From: an uncultured Bacteroidota bacterium
GTDB lineage: Bacteria; Bacteroidota; Bacteroidia; Flavobacteriales; Flavobacteriaceae
Assembly (NCBI GenBank): GCA_902597545.1
Contig: CACJYD010000001.1
Coordinates: forward strand, 1 to 64,000
Length of the DNA: 64,000 bases
Reading direction: 5' to 3'
The translations under genes and the position numbers were made by a program. The notes under the pieces were generated by a model. It saw only the letters and a list, made by a program, of their open reading frames with translations. It had not been told where the DNA came from and made no database searches. Of the stretch, positions 61,513 through 64,000 are shown one piece after another (the stretch's first letter is position 1; every line of letters begins with the position of its first letter).

Positions 61513-64000
61513 ATGAAATTATTCTTTGAACAAGTTCTGGATGAAGCATTTGAAAATATACAACTAGAAAAAACATATTTTGTAATTCCAAATCAAAGAT
61601 CAAAAATATTTCTAAAGAAACAGATATTAAAAAAAATCTCATCTGTTTCCATATCCCCAAATATTTTAAGTATAGATGACTTTATTGAAAAAATTGCAGA
61701 TGTAAAAGAGTCACCTAGAACAAATCAGCTTTTTTATTTGTATGAAAGCTATATGAAAGTTTCTAAAAAAGTAGACTTCGAGTCTTATTCTTTGTTCAGA
61801 AATTGGGCAAATACTCTATTAAAGGACATTAACGATATTGATATGGGAATGGTAGATTATAAGGATGTTCTTAAAGATCTTTATGAGATACATAAGCTGG
61901 AATCTATTACAAACGAGGAGACAGAGAAAAAACTTGCCTTTTGGAGTATGCTTTCTAAAATAGTTGAATCCTTTAAATCTAATCTTATTGAAAGCAACAC
62001 TTATTCAAAGGGTTTGTGTCACATTTATGCTAAAGAAAACATTGATATTTTTTCAAACGCTAACAAGGACTTTTCTTTTTTATTCCTAGGTCTAAATTCA
62101 CTATCAAACAATGAACAATTTATTATTAATTATTTATTAGAAAACAATAAAGCTCAAATATACTGGGATTGTGATGAATCTTTTATAAAAAATCCAGAGC
62201 ATGAGGCAGGATATTTTTTCAGAAAATATATGTATGAGTGGGATTATTACAAGACAAATAAATTTAATTGGGAGCAAAACTTATTTTCAAGTTCTAAAAA
62301 TATTTCTGTTTATGAAACAACTAAGCAGATAGCTCAAGTTAAAACTGTAGCGAATATTATTAATAAAATATCATTAGATAATCACGATAAAAAAACAGCA
62401 ATTGTTCTTCCAAATCAAGAGCTTCTAAAACCCCTTTTAAACTCCATCCCTGCATCAATTGAAAACTTAAGTTTATCTATTTCGAATCCATTGATAAACA
62501 TGGAGCTGTCTAAATTTTCTATCAATTTTTTTGAAATGTATGCTAGAGCAAAGAGTAAAAGCTTTTATTACAAAGATATTTTAGTCCTTTTATCAAATAG
62601 CTTTTTAAGAACAGCAAATGAAAAGGAATTAAAAATATTTGAAACAATTAGACAGGATATTGTTGATAAAAACATGGTTTATGTTAGTTCAAGCTATATT
62701 TTAAGTAAGCTGAAAAACAAAGAAACTAAAAAGTTATTCAATTGCTCAGAAGATAATATAATTAATGTTTTAAATGAGTGTATTGAAATTTTTGAATTGA
62801 AAATAAAGGAAAACAGCTTCTTAGAACAGTCATCTAAAATTAAATCTATACTTCAAATAATAAAAAACTTCAATGCAAAGTATAGTTTTAAAATTAGTTT
62901 TGATTCACTAAAAGATTTTTTCTTTGACATAATTAAAAATCAAAGCATTAGCTACCATGGAGATCCTAGTCACAATTTTCATATTTTAGGATTGTTAGAG
63001 TCACGAGGGATGGATTTTGAAAATGTGATTATTTGCTCAGCAAATGAGGGAATTTTACCATCAAATAATTTTCATAATTCATTAATTCCATTTGATTTAA
63101 GAAAGAAGTATAATCTAACAACTATCATAGACGATGATGCAAGAGTAAGTTATGATTTTTACCACCTCCTTTTAAGAGCATCCAATATCCATTTAATTTA
63201 TAATTCTGTTTCTGAAGGTGTTGATACTGGTGAAAAAAGTAGATATATACAACAATTAGAATTATTGAATTGTAAAAATCACAATATAAAACAAATTATT
63301 TCACAGTATCCTTTTAATTCAAATAAAACTAACCCTGAGGTTTTTGAAAAAACGGATTCTCTATTATCAAAATTAAAAGAGTTGGCTGATTCTGGCTTTT
63401 CACCATCTTCATTAAATAGATATATAGATAATCCAATCAATTTTTTTGATGAATACGTATTAGGTGTAAAGTCTAATGATGAGGTTAACGAATTTCCAGA
63501 ATCTAGAGGAATTGGAATTATCTTTCATAACACTATGGAAGAAATTTATAAGCCGTTTATTGGAAAGTTATTAGATGCTAAAAAATTAAAAATTACTTTA
63601 AATAAAATAGACCAACTCTTAGATAAACAGTTTATAGAAGAATATGGTAAAAATTATGATAGAGGCAAAAACATGATTATTTATCAAGTATTAAGTAATA
63701 CAATCGGTAAGTTAGTTCAAGCCGATATTAATAAAATCAAAAAGGGCTATAAACTCAAAATAATAGATATAGAATCCAAATTGGAAATAGCCTTGGTTAC
63801 AGAAAAATCAAAAATAAAATATAAACTTAGGGGAACTGTTGATAGAATACAGAGCGAAAATGGAGATGTAAAAATTATTGATTATAAGACAGGTGCATTT
63901 GAACCATATAAATTATCATTTAATAGTTACCAAGATTTAGTTGATAAGAAAAAGAAAGAAGCCCTTCAATTATTATGTTATTGTTTGATGTATTCTAATA
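61513..64000 (+). CDS. AddB-like PD-(D/E)XK nuclease (partial)
   Basis: 829 codons visible from ATG 61513; runs off the right edge. N-terminal YFVIPNQRSKIFLKK resembles the AddB/RexB opening. Inactive helicase-like domains follow, with MDFENVIICSANEGILPS typical of AddB relatives. The C-terminal nuclease includes RGTVDRIQSENGDVKIIDYKTG with the catalytic Asp and Lys. With the AddA-like gene at 56888 it would form a double-strand-break resection complex. The last part of the nuclease is missing, so the iron-sulfur cysteines cannot be checked. Confidence 0.85.
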   Translation, partial: MKLFFEQVLDEAFENIQLEKTYFVIPNQRSKIFLKKQILKKISSVSISPNILSIDDFIEKIADVKESPRTNQLFYLYESYMKVSKKVDFESYSLFRNWANTLLKDINDIDMGMVDYKDVLKDLYEIHKLESITNEETEKKLAFWSMLSKIVESFKSNLIESNTYSKGLCHIYAKENIDIFSNANKDFSFLFLGLNSLSNNEQFIINYLLENNKAQIYWDCDESFIKNPEHEAGYFFRKYMYEWDYYKTNKFNWEQNLFSSSKNISVYETTKQIAQVKTVANIINKISLDNHDKKTAIVLPNQELLKPLLNSIPASIENLSLSISNPLINMELSKFSINFFEMYARAKSKSFYYKDILVLLSNSFLRTANEKELKIFETIRQDIVDKNMVYVSSSYILSKLKNKETKKLFNCSEDNIINVLNECIEIFELKIKENSFLEQSSKIKSILQIIKNFNAKYSFKISFDSLKDFFFDIIKNQSISYHGDPSHNFHILGLLESRGMDFENVIICSANEGILPSNNFHNSLIPFDLRKKYNLTTIIDDDARVSYDFYHLLLRASNIHLIYNSVSEGVDTGEKSRYIQQLELLNCKNHNIKQIISQYPFNSNKTNPEVFEKTDSLLSKLKELADSGFSPSSLNRYIDNPINFFDEYVLGVKSNDEVNEFPESRGIGIIFHNTMEEIYKPFIGKLLDAKKLKITLNKIDQLLDKQFIEEYGKNYDRGKNMIIYQVLSNTIGKLVQADINKIKKGYKLKIIDIESKLEIALVTEKSKIKYKLRGTVDRIQSENGDVKIIDYKTGAFEPYKLSFNSYQDLVDKKKKEALQLLCYCLMYSN

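Noticed and set aside
1-64000. CRISPR arrays, insertion sequences, prophage or integrase genes
   Set aside because: No spaced direct repeats, terminal inverted repeats with transposase, or phage-type genes were seen.

Overview
The window is a gene-dense, AT-rich (roughly 30% G+C by eye) chromosomal segment from a member of the Bacteroidota, most likely a marine, genome-streamlined flavobacterium. The placement rests on families largely confined to that phylum: a PorW/SprE lipoprotein of the type IX secretion system, DUF4254, DUF6341, DUF4837, an IPExxxVDY-family protein, an UpxY-type NusG paralogue, and recurrent TAnnTTTG promoter -7 boxes. No phage, transposon, CRISPR array or integrase was seen. 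Almost all genes are core or near-core.

Layout. 1-6 kb: start of the ATP synthase operon (atpB, a small AtpZ-like protein) downstream of bactofilin and PorW/SprE, then a ferredoxin, a family 9 glycosyltransferase with DUF4254, and DUF6341. 6-18 kb: purD, then a surface-polysaccharide export locus (UpxY antiterminator, SLBB outer-membrane export protein, Wzz-like copolymerase, WecA/TagO-like initiating sugar-phosphate transferase). The transferase is flanked by two paralogous proteins with a periplasmic kelch-like propeller, one membrane helix and a cytoplasmic winged-helix-like tail. A GH3-like enzyme, an M23 peptidase and tatA follow. 18-34 kb: pgk, holB, mnmG bracketed by two inverted parS-like sites, ybeY, an AlkB-type membrane hydroxylase, gltX, an SPFH protein, glnS, folB, tRNA-Cys, a LysE-type exporter, RNase R, rpiB. 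34-48 kb: a GNAT protein coupled to a 53-residue zinc-ribbon-like protein, rnpA, M1 peptidase, metallo-beta-lactamase-fold hydrolase, an APC permease fused to universal-stress domains, a YHYH lipoprotein, lepA, a dihydrouridine synthase, and a divergent trehalose pair (fused synthase/phosphatase and a GH15 enzyme). 48-64 kb: FtsX-type permease, rbfA, pyk, fabF-acpP, purN-rnhA-pfkB-purF, superoxide dismutase, and an AddA-like/AddB-like helicase-nuclease pair separated by an OmpA porin gene with its own promoter and terminator. The AddB-like gene runs off the right edge.

The most distinctive observations are the paired membrane-spanning kelch/winged-helix proteins around the WecA-like gene, the two inverted parS-like sites (one encoding the C-terminus of YbeY), TATATTTG-type boxes only a few bases upstream of many start codons (suggesting leaderless or near-leaderless transcripts), and extreme packing of convergent genes, several sharing overlapping stop codons with no visible terminator.
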